Notes under the pieces: model-generated | Told to the model about the DNA's origin: nothing | The model's input: the letters and a program-made list of their open reading frames with translations, nothing else | The model's database searches: none | From: Mycoplana dimorpha | GTDB lineage: Bacteria; Pseudomonadota; Alphaproteobacteria; Rhizobiales; Rhizobiaceae | NCBI RefSeq assembly: GCF_003046475.1 | Contig: NZ_PZZZ01000001.1 | Location: 62,001 to 126,000, forward strand | Direction of reading: 5' to 3' | Length of the DNA stretch: 64,000 bases | Translations under genes and position numbers: made by a program | Part shown: one piece after another, positions 46,417 through 55,064 of the stretch | Numbering within the stretch: position 1 is the stretch's first letter | Layout: each line of letters opens with the position of its first letter

Positions 46417-46983
46417 CTAGCGGCGCGCGATGATCTCGGTTCCGTTGATCTTCATCGCCAGGCCGAGGTCGCCGGTCGAGCGGCGCACCAGGAAACGCGG
46501 ACGGCGTTCGGCGAAGTAGGAGTGCCGGCGGCGCTGGCGGGTCGGGCGGGCGGGGATGGCGCCGAGGTGCATCTCCAGCGGACGGGCGACCCCGTCGGCT
46601 TCGACCATCAGCATCGGTATGCGGTAAGCCTCCGACCAGCTGCGCCAGTCGGCGGCGATGTCGCAGAGATCGTGGGCCACCAGCAGTGGAATGCACAGGT
46701 CAGGATCGTCGTGGTGCAGTTCGAGCGTCACCGTCACCTCGCCGTTGCCATGGTCGATGGCACGGGCTGCGACGCCCTTGAAGGCCCGCGCCGGAAGGGC
46801 GATCGATAGCGGCAGGCCGCTGGAGGGCAGAACCTTGCGCAGCACCGCACCGCGCTCGTCGAGGGTGATGACGACGTCGCTCGCGTCGCTTCGCAAGGCG
46901 TAGCTGATCTGCTGGGGAAAACGCTTCGGATCGAGACGCAGCGTGTTGCCGGCCCAGGCCGGCTTGAAAACGGTATTCAGCAT
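46417..46983 (-). CDS. DUF6101 family protein
   Basis: A 188-residue cytoplasmic protein with PQQISYALRSDASDVVITLDERGAVLRK in the first third and a C-terminal basic part (RRRHSYFAERRPRFLVRR). I recall it as DUF6101, a rhizobial family of unknown role. It is convergent with ubiA and divergent from the DUF1217 gene. Start at 46983 is the expected one. Confidence 0.7.
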   Translation of the reverse strand: MLNTVFKPAWAGNTLRLDPKRFPQQISYALRSDASDVVITLDERGAVLRKVLPSSGLPLSIALPARAFKGVAARAIDHGNGEVTVTLELHHDDPDLCIPLLVAHDLCDIAADWRSWSEAYRIPMLMVEADGVARPLEMHLGAIPARPTRQRRRHSYFAERRPRFLVRRSTGDLGLAMKINGTEIIARR

Positions 46984-47275
46984 GTCTTTCGCCCTTGTCT
47001 TCCTTGAGAGCCGGTTCCCGGTCTTCTCGTCGGGACTTTTTCGTCCTCTGTGGGGGGAAGATTAGGCGCCGCCCCTTCCGAGCCGCTTAAAAATCGCGGT
47101 TAAGAAAACTTTGCCCGAGTGGATGGTTAGCAAATCCCGGCCCGCCAGGGTTTCCGTTCGGTGAACATGCCCCGCCGCCAGCCCCGGACAAGGCTGCTCC
47201 GGCATGCTCCGGCGAAGCGTTTATGCGCATGCGCAGCATTCGGCTGCCGCGGCATGCAGGGGAGCGGCTTTCACT
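46984..47275. other. Divergent intergenic region before the DUF1217 gene
   Basis: 292 bases holding the promoters of the DUF6101 and DUF1217 genes. An inverted repeat CTTAA-N9-TTAAG occurs at about 47086-47106; it resembles a CtrA half-site pair but the spacing differs from the TTAA-N7-TTAA consensus, so CtrA control is not claimed. Confidence 0.3.
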
Positions 47276-49582
47276 ATGCTTTCGACCTATATGAGCTACA
47301 ATCTGCTCACCAAGGATCTGCTGACGTCGCTGAACCGCGTGTCGCAGCAGTCGATCAACGCGCGCGAGGGCGCCTATTATCGGGAAAACATCGGCAAGAT
47401 CGGCTCGGTTGACGCGTTTCTCGACGACTACCGGCTCTATAACTATGCCGTGAAGGCCTACGGCCTGGAGGAGATGGCCTATGCCAAGGCCTTCATGCGC
47501 AAGGTTCTGGAAAGCGATCTCACCGATCCGAACAGCTTCGTCAATCTGTTGACCGACACCAAATACCGCACCTTTGCGCAGGCGTTCTCGTTCAAGAGCG
47601 AAACCGCCGTTGCCCAGTCCGATGCCCAACTGGACGAGGTGATCGGCCTCTACACGGCGACGGTGAACAATGCCGGCAAGAGCCAGCAGGAAGAGACCCG
47701 CTACTACAATATCGTCATCGACACCGTCACCAACGTCGACAAGCTGTTCCAGAACGAGCGGCTCAGGGACTACGTCTTCACGGCTTTCGGAATCGATCCG
47801 AACACGTTCTCCTACCAGGCCGTGCGAGGCGCGCTGACGAGCGATCTCAACGACCCGGACAGCTACGTGAACAAGACCTTCGGCGCGGCGATTACAGGCT
47901 ACGAGGCGAAGATCGCCAATGCCAATGCCCGGCTAGCCGATCCCGCCGTGTCAGACGCTGAAAAGGCCGCTCTGAGGGGCAACATCGCCACCTGGCGAAA
48001 ACAGATCGCGGGCGCGGAGCGCTATCTGGCGCTGGCGGCAGCCTACAATTTCAATCCCGACGGCAGCCTGCCGGCCGGAACGCCCGCCCAGAACGCTGCG
48101 CAGAAGGCGGCGACCGGCGAGGCCTATGTGCTGGCGACGCCCCGCGTCACGTCGGCGGCGGCGCTGCTGAACAAGGCGCATTTCGAGGAGGCGGTCGCGG
48201 CCGCGACGACAGTCGAACAACTTCTCGCCGACAGCCGCGTGCTGAACTACATCAAGGTGGCCTACGACCTGAACGGCGTCACCATCGTCCCGGCGACCAT
48301 CCGCAACATCCTGACGAGCGACCCCGACGATCCGAATAGCTACGTCAACACCACCGGCAAGGGCGACCCGCGTTACGTGGAACTGGCCAAGGCGTTCAAT
48401 TTCCGGACGGACGGGACGCTTGCCGCGGGCGACGTGGCCCAGGATTTGGCAGAGACAATCAAGGCGGGCAATCTCTACATGACCCGCTACAACGACAAGG
48501 ACGACGAGGCCGACAAGAAGCTGATCGCCCAGTACAGGTCGCAGGTGGCAGAGGTCACCACGGTAGACGACTTCTTCAAGGCATCGAGCGTCTACAAGCT
48601 CGCCCTCGATGCGTTCGGCCTCGACCCGGCAACCGAGAGCAAGTGGAAGATCAAGCAGGTCCTGCTCAGCGACCTCAATGATCCGAAGAGCTACGTGTAC
48701 CGCCTGAAGGACAGTCGCTATCTGGAACTGGCCAAGGCCTTCAATTTCGACGACGAGGGCAGCATCGACGTGCCCGTCATGGCCCAGACCGAAGCGGAAA
48801 TCCAGATCGTCTCCAAGGCCTATGTCATGGAGAAGTCCCGTTTCGGCACCCCCGATGACAAGAAGAAGGCGGAGGCCGAGGCGAAGTACTACGCCGAGCA
48901 GATCCAGAAGATCGATTCGCTCAAGGAGTTCCTCGCCGCTCCGAGGCTCGTCAACTTCGTGCTGGAGGCCAACAACATCGATCCGAAGACGGTGCCGGAA
49001 GGGTTCCTCGCACAGATCTTTTCCTCTGACCTTGACGATCCGGACAGCTTCGTCAACCAGCAGTCCGACCGGAGCTATCGTACGATCGTCGCCTCGTTCA
49101 ACTTCGGTGCGACCGGCCAGGTGGAGCGTCCGCACGACACGGCCATCCAGACCCGGCGCGGCATTTACCAGACGCTGGACTATTATGTCCGCCAGGCGAT
49201 GGAGATCGAGGCCGGCGAGGAAAATGCCGGTGTCCGGCTGGCGCTCTACTTCGAGCGCAATGCTCACACGGTCTCCAGCGCCTACGACATCCTCGCCGAC
49301 GATGCGCTGTACGAGGTCTTCAAGGTCACCTTCGGCCTTCCGGACGACATCGGCAGCGCCGACATCGATGCGCAGGCGGAATTGATCAAGCGCTATCTGG
49401 ACCTGAAGGACCTTCAGGATCCAGAGAAGGTGGCGAAGATGATCACCAAGTTCTCGGTCCTGTTCGATCTCGAAAATTTCAATGAAACGTCCGGCGCCGT
49501 TGCGGTTCTCAGCGGCGGTGGCGGAAGCATCAGCGCCGACACGCTGCTGTCGATGGCGCAGTTGCGCACGGGCGGCCGCTGA
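47276..49582 (+). CDS. DUF1217 family protein with six internal repeats
   Basis: A 768-residue protein made of six DUF1217-like units, starting near residues 45, 154, 313, 430, 549 and 668. Each has LF-x(N)-R-L-x-Y type start, a central xSDLxDPxSYVN and an end like RYxELAKAFNF; unit 6 is degenerate (LQDPEKVAKM). The linker between units 2 and 3 contains an extra insertion. DUF1217 proteins are linked to flagellar genes in rhizobia, but no flagellar gene is in this window. There is no signal peptide. The start at 47276 is preferred; ATG at 47291 is possible. Confidence 0.85.
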   Translation: MLSTYMSYNLLTKDLLTSLNRVSQQSINAREGAYYRENIGKIGSVDAFLDDYRLYNYAVKAYGLEEMAYAKAFMRKVLESDLTDPNSFVNLLTDTKYRTFAQAFSFKSETAVAQSDAQLDEVIGLYTATVNNAGKSQQEETRYYNIVIDTVTNVDKLFQNERLRDYVFTAFGIDPNTFSYQAVRGALTSDLNDPDSYVNKTFGAAITGYEAKIANANARLADPAVSDAEKAALRGNIATWRKQIAGAERYLALAAAYNFNPDGSLPAGTPAQNAAQKAATGEAYVLATPRVTSAAALLNKAHFEEAVAAATTVEQLLADSRVLNYIKVAYDLNGVTIVPATIRNILTSDPDDPNSYVNTTGKGDPRYVELAKAFNFRTDGTLAAGDVAQDLAETIKAGNLYMTRYNDKDDEADKKLIAQYRSQVAEVTTVDDFFKASSVYKLALDAFGLDPATESKWKIKQVLLSDLNDPKSYVYRLKDSRYLELAKAFNFDDEGSIDVPVMAQTEAEIQIVSKAYVMEKSRFGTPDDKKKAEAEAKYYAEQIQKIDSLKEFLAAPRLVNFVLEANNIDPKTVPEGFLAQIFSSDLDDPDSFVNQQSDRSYRTIVASFNFGATGQVERPHDTAIQTRRGIYQTLDYYVRQAMEIEAGEENAGVRLALYFERNAHTVSSAYDILADDALYEVFKVTFGLPDDIGSADIDAQAELIKRYLDLKDLQDPEKVAKMITKFSVLFDLENFNETSGAVAVLSGGGGSISADTLLSMAQLRTGGR

Positions 49583-49618
49583 TCCCGCGTCGCTGCGCCG
49601 CCGGACCGGGCGAGGTGG

Positions 49619-49656
49619 TTAGAGCAGATTGCGTGAAAATGGATTAAGCAATCTGC
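49619..49656. repeat. Candidate rhizobial dispersed intergenic repeat, copy 1
   Basis: Starts TTAGAGCAGATTGCGTGAAA and contains a 9-bp inverted repeat (GCAGATTGC / GCAATCTGC, loop 15). It resembles a family of short repeats starting TTAGAGCA that I recall from rhizobial intergenic regions; a second, diverged copy lies at 54224. It may also serve as a terminator of the DUF1217 gene, since ATTTTAG follows. Confidence 0.45.
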
Positions 49657-49713
49657 ATTTTAGCCTGTGATTTCATGCAGTCTCGAAAAGCTGCACAGTC
49701 CGGCACGCACGCA

Positions 49714-51150
49714 TCAAGTGTCGCTGCGCAGGACCTTGCCGGGGTTCATGATGCCGGCCGGGTCGAAGGCGTGCTTGATGCGGCGCATCAGGTCGATCTC
49801 GATCGGGGCGCGGATTGCGGCGAGCTCGTCGCGCTTCAGCTGGCCGATGCCGTGCTCGGCGGAGATCGAGCCGCCGTACTTCAGCACGATGCCGTGCACG
49901 ACGGCGTTCACCTCGTGCCAGCGGTCGAGGAAGGCCTGCTTGTCGGCGCCGACCGGCTGGGAGATGTTGTAATGGATGTTGCCGTCGCCCATGTGGCCGA
50001 AGGCGCAGATGCGGGCGCCGGGGATAATCGCGGTGACGGCCGCGTCCGCTTCCGCCATGAAAGCCGGAATGCTGGAGACCGGCACCGAGACATCGTGCTT
50101 GATCGATCCGCCCTCGGGTTTCTGCGCCGGCGACATGCTTTCGCGCATGTGCCACAAAGCCTTCCGCTGCGCCCCGCTGGTCGCTATCACGGCGTCCTCG
50201 GCGAGGTCCTGTTCCATCGCTTCCGCCATCAAGGCCTCGGCCATGCGGCTGGCCGTCTCGGCCGAGTCAGAGGTCGAGATGTCGATCAGCGCATACCAGG
50301 CATGGGGTGTCTGCAGCGGATCGCGGACGCCGGGTATGTGTCTCGTCGTGAACTCGATGCCGATTCGCGGCATCAGCTCGAAGCCGGTCAGCGCGGTTCC
50401 GCAGCGCCGGAAAGCAAGGTCGTAGAGCGCCAGCGCGTCGGCTACCGAGCGCAGCCCCGCGAAGGCGACCTCGTGGCCCACCGGGCGGGGAACGAGCTTC
50501 AATACCGCCCCGGTGATGACCCCGAGCGTCCCTTCGGCGCCGATAAAGAGATCGCGCAGGTCGTAGCCGGTGTTATCCTTCTTCAGCCGCCGCAGCCCGT
50601 CCCAGACCTCGCCGGTCGGCAACACGACCTCCAGGCCGAGGCAGAGCTGCCGGGCGTTGCCATAGGCGAGCACCGCCGTGCCGCCGGCGTTGCTGGAGAG
50701 ATTGCCGCCGATTTGGCAGCTGCCCTCCGAGCCGAGCGACAGTGGAAACAGCCGGTCGACCGCTTCCGCGGCCTTCTGGATATCGGCCAGCACGCAGCCG
50801 GCGTCGGCGACGATGACGTTGCCGATGGGATCGACGTCGCGGATGCGGTTCAGCCGGGAAAGTGAAAGCACGACATCGGCCGCGCCCTCGCGCGGGATCT
50901 GCCCGGCGACGTGGCCGGTATTGCCTCCCTGCGGCACGATCGCCGTGCCCATCTCGCTGGCAAGCTTGAGGATCGCCGCGATCTCCGCAACGCTGCCCGG
51001 CCGCAGCACCAGCGGTGTCGTGCCGCGATAGAGCCCGCGCGATTCAACGAGATAGGGTGCAACCGCCGCAGTTTCGGTGAGTGCATATGTCTCGCCGGTG
51101 ATCTCGGCGAAGCGGGCGATCAGCGCGGGGGCAAGGGTGGTTGCGGACAT
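49714..51150 (-). CDS. FAD-linked D-2-hydroxyacid dehydrogenase
   Basis: A 478-residue FAD_binding_4 plus FAD-oxidase_C protein, the group containing D-2-hydroxyglutarate and D-lactate dehydrogenases. Landmarks are VPQGGNTGHVAGQI and LGSEGSCQIGGNLSSNAGG (FAD site), FIGAEGTLGVIT, then HMGDGNIHYN and SAEHGIGQLK in the C-terminal metal-binding region. The substrate is not fixed by sequence. The ATG at 51150 has GGAA upstream and lies four bases after the sua5 stop, so the two are coupled. Confidence 0.92.
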   Translation of the reverse strand: MSATTLAPALIARFAEITGETYALTETAAVAPYLVESRGLYRGTTPLVLRPGSVAEIAAILKLASEMGTAIVPQGGNTGHVAGQIPREGAADVVLSLSRLNRIRDVDPIGNVIVADAGCVLADIQKAAEAVDRLFPLSLGSEGSCQIGGNLSSNAGGTAVLAYGNARQLCLGLEVVLPTGEVWDGLRRLKKDNTGYDLRDLFIGAEGTLGVITGAVLKLVPRPVGHEVAFAGLRSVADALALYDLAFRRCGTALTGFELMPRIGIEFTTRHIPGVRDPLQTPHAWYALIDISTSDSAETASRMAEALMAEAMEQDLAEDAVIATSGAQRKALWHMRESMSPAQKPEGGSIKHDVSVPVSSIPAFMAEADAAVTAIIPGARICAFGHMGDGNIHYNISQPVGADKQAFLDRWHEVNAVVHGIVLKYGGSISAEHGIGQLKRDELAAIRAPIEIDLMRRIKHAFDPAGIMNPGKVLRSDT

Positions 51151-51154
51151 TGCA

Positions 51155-52132
51155 TCAGTTCCTGGGTGCAGCCGCGCGTTCGAGCCGGTCGTTGATGGCC
51201 TCGCCGAGCCCGGTTGCGGGGATCGATGAAAAGGCAATCGAGCCGGCCCCCGTCGCGTCCGCTTGCTGCATGAAGCCGAACAGATTGGCCGCCGCCTCGC
51301 GCAGGTCGCCGGAGGGGCTGAGGTCGAGCACGATCGACGCTTTGGCTTCTCCCGGCAGCGCCCTGCCGCCGAAGCGGATGAGCGCTTCTCCCGGCCGGAC
51401 CTCGGTGGCATTCAGGCGGACGCCGGCTTCGGGTGCATAGTGCGAGGCGAGCATGCCGGGCGCCTCTATGGTCGCCCCGGCGCCCTTCGGGCGGATCACC
51501 GGTGATCCGGTCAGCGCCTCGATCTCGGAAATGTTCAGTCCGCCCGGCCGCAAGAGGTGGACGGTGCCGTCCACCACCTTCAGGATCGTCGATTCGAGCC
51601 CGACGCCGGCCGGGCCGCCGTCGAGGATCAGTTCGATCCTGTCGCCGAGATCGGCTGTCACATGGGCGGCGGTGGTCGGACTGATGCGGCCCGAGGTGTT
51701 GGCGCTCGGAGCCGCCAGCGGGCGGTCGAAGGCCGCAATCAGCCGGTGGGCGAAGCCGGTCGGCACGCGCAGCCCGATCGTATCGAGCCCGGCGCGTGCC
51801 AGCGAATGGATGGGCGAGTCGGGGCGGCCCGGCAGTACCAGCGTCAGCGGCCCGGGCCAGAAGGCCTCGGCAAGCCTGCGCGACAGCGGGTCGAAGCGGG
51901 CGTGGCGCTCGGCCATGGCGAGGTCGGCCACATGGGCGATCAGCGGATTGAAGCGCGGCCGTCCCTTGGTCTCATAGATGCGGGCGATCGCCGCCGGATT
52001 GGTCGCGTCCGCCGCCAGGCCGTAGACGGTCTCCGTCGGAATCGCGACCGGCAGACCGCGCCCGAGCACGTCCATTGCGCGTGAAAGCGCCGCCTGAGGT
52101 TCAGCCCTTGTATCGATGACCTGTGCCATCAC
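51155..52132 (-). CDS. L-threonylcarbamoyladenylate synthase
   Basis: A 325-residue long-form Sua5/YwlC protein making the TC-AMP used for the t6A modification of tRNA. The YrdC domain (about 1-210) has YETKGRPRFNPL with the KxR motif and APSANTSG; the C-terminal Sua5 domain (about 220-325) covers it. Start at 52132 is a double ATG. The FAD dehydrogenase gene begins four bases after its stop. Confidence 0.93.
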   Translation of the reverse strand: MMAQVIDTRAEPQAALSRAMDVLGRGLPVAIPTETVYGLAADATNPAAIARIYETKGRPRFNPLIAHVADLAMAERHARFDPLSRRLAEAFWPGPLTLVLPGRPDSPIHSLARAGLDTIGLRVPTGFAHRLIAAFDRPLAAPSANTSGRISPTTAAHVTADLGDRIELILDGGPAGVGLESTILKVVDGTVHLLRPGGLNISEIEALTGSPVIRPKGAGATIEAPGMLASHYAPEAGVRLNATEVRPGEALIRFGGRALPGEAKASIVLDLSPSGDLREAAANLFGFMQQADATGAGSIAFSSIPATGLGEAINDRLERAAAPRN

Positions 52133-52303
52133 GTCCGTTCTTCGCCGTTGACCGGGGTTTGCTTTACAGCCTTTGCCGCGTCGCTGCCAAGGCCGAAAGG
52201 GCAGTGCACGTCAGGCGTGCAAGATCACGCTTGTCGCGTTCGCGTTAGATGCTTCGTAACCGATCGTTGCTAAGAGACGGCAGATACGGGAGTGGGCGCC
52301 AAG

Positions 52304-53365
52304 ATGAATCAGAGGAAATCCTCCACGAACGACATTGCGCTGCGTGTCGCCTCCGCCATGCACCAGATGGGCATCGACGGCCTGCCGCGCAACTACGAAC
52401 TGGTCTACGAGGCCTATGCCGGTGCCAATCCGGAACTTGTCCGCGACTTCATCGCGCTTGGAAAGTTCAAGACACAGGCGGCCCTCGACGAACTCGGCCG
52501 CAAATACCTGCCGCACCACCACGAAGAGGGTGTACTGCAGCGTTCCGCCGGGGCGGTCCGTGACGAGATGACCAATTTCATGGCGTTGCTGGAGCAGGAG
52601 AAGGTCTCGCTCAACGACTATGGCAGGCTGATTGGCGAGGCTTCGCAGGCGATCTTCGCCGACGGCCAGGAGGTCGCCTCTGTCATTGGAAATTCGATCG
52701 AGCGACTGCGCCAGGCCACTGAACAGCAGGTCACGCGCAATGCCGAGATGGAGAAGAGCGTCGCGGCGCAATCGCAGAACCTCGACGCCATCCAGCAGGA
52801 ACTGGCGGCGTTCGACGCCGTCAGGTTCACGGATGCCGCCACCGGGCTGGGCAACCGCCGCTCCTTCAACAAGGCCGTCGCCCGGATCTACGCCAACGCC
52901 GGAATCCCCGTCGGTTGTGGTCTCGCCCTCGTCGAGGTGGACGCCGGCAAGCGCTTCTCGCCGGTGCAGATCGAGGCGCTCAACGACTACCTGGTCCGCC
53001 ACTACGGCGCCCTCGTCAAACGGACGATACCGGCGGACGACGTTGCCAGCCGCTTCGACGCACTGCGCTTCGGCCTTCTGTTTTACACATCCGACGAGAA
53101 CGAGGTCTTGCGTCTGATGGCGCTCCTTCGTGCCGCCTTTGCGGCCGCCCCCCTGAAGCATCCCGAAACCATGCGCAATCTTGGCAGCCTCACCTTCTCG
53201 GCCGGCGTCTGCATGGTGGACAATGCGGCCAATGCCTTCGACCTCGTCAATTTCGCCGAGCGCACCCTGCAGCAGGCGCAGGCGGCGGGCGGAAACCGCC
53301 TCGTCGTCTATCGTGGCGAAAGCGGACCGGAGGGCAAGGACTGGATGATCTACAAGAACGCTTGA
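52304..53365 (+). CDS. Degenerate GGDEF domain protein
   Basis: A 353-residue soluble protein: an N-terminal helical part (about 1-170) with a coiled coil (QVTRNAEMEKSVAAQSQ) and a C-terminal GGDEF-fold domain. The fold start (TDAATGLGNRRSF) is kept but the signature R-x-GGDEF reads RFDALRF (residues 250-256), so no cyclase activity is expected. It could be a GTP or c-di-GMP-sensing scaffold, or a regulator of another enzyme. ATG at 52304 follows GGGAGTGG; GTG at 52292 is alternative. It is divergent from sua5. Confidence 0.85.
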   Translation: MNQRKSSTNDIALRVASAMHQMGIDGLPRNYELVYEAYAGANPELVRDFIALGKFKTQAALDELGRKYLPHHHEEGVLQRSAGAVRDEMTNFMALLEQEKVSLNDYGRLIGEASQAIFADGQEVASVIGNSIERLRQATEQQVTRNAEMEKSVAAQSQNLDAIQQELAAFDAVRFTDAATGLGNRRSFNKAVARIYANAGIPVGCGLALVEVDAGKRFSPVQIEALNDYLVRHYGALVKRTIPADDVASRFDALRFGLLFYTSDENEVLRLMALLRAAFAAAPLKHPETMRNLGSLTFSAGVCMVDNAANAFDLVNFAERTLQQAQAAGGNRLVVYRGESGPEGKDWMIYKNA

Positions 53366-53488
53366 GCGGTGCCGATGGCCGGGAGCAGGCAGGGACGCTG
53401 CAGGGAGATTTAGCGTTGCCTAATGTGGTGATTGGTGCAAACTGACGCTCCGGGGCGCGCCGTGATCGCCTCGGGACGGAGGTGTGTC

Positions 53489-54151
53489 GTGACACTTGCA
53501 ATCAATGACATAGCACCGGATTTCAAGGCGCAGACGACGGAAGGGCCGATCCAGTTCCATGAGTGGATTGGCGATTCCTGGGCCGTGCTGTTCTCGCACC
53601 CGAAGGATTTCACGCCGGTCTGCACCACCGAACTCGGTTACATGGCGAAGATCAAGCCGGAGTTCGACCGGCGCGGCGTCAAGATCATCGGCCTGTCGGT
53701 CGATCCGCTCGATCGCCACGAAGGCTGGGCAGCCGACATCGCGGAGACGCAGGGTTATGCCCCCAATTTCCCGATGATCGCCGACGTGGATCTCGCCGTT
53801 TCGAAGGCGTACGGCATGTTGCCGGCCGCAGCCTCCGGCGATCCGACAATGCGGACGCCCGCCGACAACCAGACGGTTCGCAATGTCTTCGTCATCGGCC
53901 CGGACAAGAAGATCAAGCTGATCCTGGTGTACCCGATGACCACCGGTCGAAACTTCGACGAGGTGCTGCGGGTGATCGATTCGCTGCAGCTGACCGCCCG
54001 CCACAAGGTCGCTACCCCGGCCAACTGGAATAACGGCGAGGACGTGATCATTGCGGGTTCGGTCTCCGACGAGGAGGCACGCAAGCAGTATCCCGACGGC
54101 TGGCGCGCTCCGAAGCCCTACATCCGGATCGTGCCGCAGCCGCAATCCTGA
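53489..54151 (+). CDS. 1-Cys peroxiredoxin
   Basis: A 220-residue Prx6-type peroxiredoxin, reducing peroxides at the cost of an external thiol. The only cysteine is the peroxidatic C45 in DFTPVCTTELG; I find no second cysteine. The C-terminal region (PANWNNGEDVIIAG, PDGWRAPKPYIR) is typical of the group. GTG at 53489 with GGAGG seven bases upstream is the start; 19 extra residues from an upstream ATG would be unconserved. Confidence 0.95.
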   Translation: MTLAINDIAPDFKAQTTEGPIQFHEWIGDSWAVLFSHPKDFTPVCTTELGYMAKIKPEFDRRGVKIIGLSVDPLDRHEGWAADIAETQGYAPNFPMIADVDLAVSKAYGMLPAAASGDPTMRTPADNQTVRNVFVIGPDKKIKLILVYPMTTGRNFDEVLRVIDSLQLTARHKVATPANWNNGEDVIIAGSVSDEEARKQYPDGWRAPKPYIRIVPQPQS

Positions 54152-54223
54152 CGGCGCCACATCGAAGCGGCGATCGCTGCCTCAAGAAGGGCTGCCGCCC
54201 GCCGATGGTCGGGTTCAGGATCA

Positions 54224-54260
54224 TTAGAGCACCCTGAAGCGGATCGGGTGAAACCGTGGC
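54224..54260. repeat. Candidate rhizobial dispersed intergenic repeat, copy 2
   Basis: Starts TTAGAGCACCCTGAAGCGGA and contains CACCC and GGGTG inverted. It shares TTAGAGCA and a GTGAAA element with the sequence at 49619 but is otherwise diverged. Proposed as a member of the same short rhizobial intergenic repeat class; this is from memory of such sequences. Confidence 0.4.
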
Positions 54261-54278
54261 CGATCTTCTACAGGTTGG

Positions 54279-54947
54279 TCAGATTGCCCGGATGATCTGG
54301 CGCAGCTGCTCGTTGCGGGCGCCGAGCAACAGTACGTTCTTCATCGCTTCCTTCGGGTCATGGGTGTGGAAGAGGATGCCGTAGTCCCCGACTGACCGGT
54401 TGATCTCCAGTCGGTCGCCGCCCTTCGCGGGCGATGTCGCAACGGCGAAGTACATGCGCGAGAATTTAGGGCTGATCGCCTCGAAGAAGCGCTCGCCTTC
54501 CCCGATCTCCGCGTAGAAGTTGGCCATGTAGAACGACCACTGGATATCCTCCTGCCGGGCAAGCCGCGTCCTCGAAAGCGTGACGTGGCAATAGCCGAGG
54601 TGCGGCATGGCGGCCAGGGTGCGGTGGAAGACGACTTTGGGGAAGCGGATCGTCTTGTGGAAGCCGTTGATGCGCGCATGCGTGAGGTTGCCCGCCGTCT
54701 CGAGTTTCTTGCCGGTCTGCTCGGCAACCTCCCGATAGCTCATGTATCGCTTGTCGGTGCGGCTCCAGTCGCCGCGTTTCTCCAGCCGCCCGGTCCGAAG
54801 GAAGTCGGTATAGGCGACTGACCGCGCACTTTGCGCCCGCTTGTAGGCGGTAGCGTCGTAGTATCGGTATTTTGGCGTGGGCTGCACGGAGCACTCCGGA
54901 AGTTGGCGCATTCGAAGCGGATCATCCGCGCTTATGGTTAACGCCAC
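54279..54947 (-). CDS. DUF6656-like conserved protein
   Basis: A 222-residue cytoplasmic protein with KYRYYDATAYKRAQSARSVAYTDFLRTGR near the N terminus, a central HARINGFHKTIRFPKVVFHRT and a C-terminal AMKNVLLLGARNEQLR. I recall this pattern as DUF6656 from rhizobia; the role is unknown. The start may be at 54947 or ATG at 54911. It lies next to the dispersed repeat copy 2. Confidence 0.65.
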   Translation of the reverse strand: MALTISADDPLRMRQLPECSVQPTPKYRYYDATAYKRAQSARSVAYTDFLRTGRLEKRGDWSRTDKRYMSYREVAEQTGKKLETAGNLTHARINGFHKTIRFPKVVFHRTLAAMPHLGYCHVTLSRTRLARQEDIQWSFYMANFYAEIGEGERFFEAISPKFSRMYFAVATSPAKGGDRLEINRSVGDYGILFHTHDPKEAMKNVLLLGARNEQLRQIIRAI

Positions 54948-55064
54948 GCTTACGCGACGGTCTCTGGTGGTTTCTTTGCGAAGCCGGATTGTGGATCGGA
55001 AGCAGATATGCGGCGGCGGCGCGGCCCTTCGACAAAGTCTCTGGAGCCCGGCTCGCGAGACGCA

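Noticed and set aside
47086-47106. CtrA binding site
   Set aside because: The spacing of the TTAA pairs is nine bases rather than seven.
47951-49267. Long open frame antisense to the DUF1217 gene
   Set aside because: The sense frame holds the repeated DUF1217 units; the antisense product resembles nothing.
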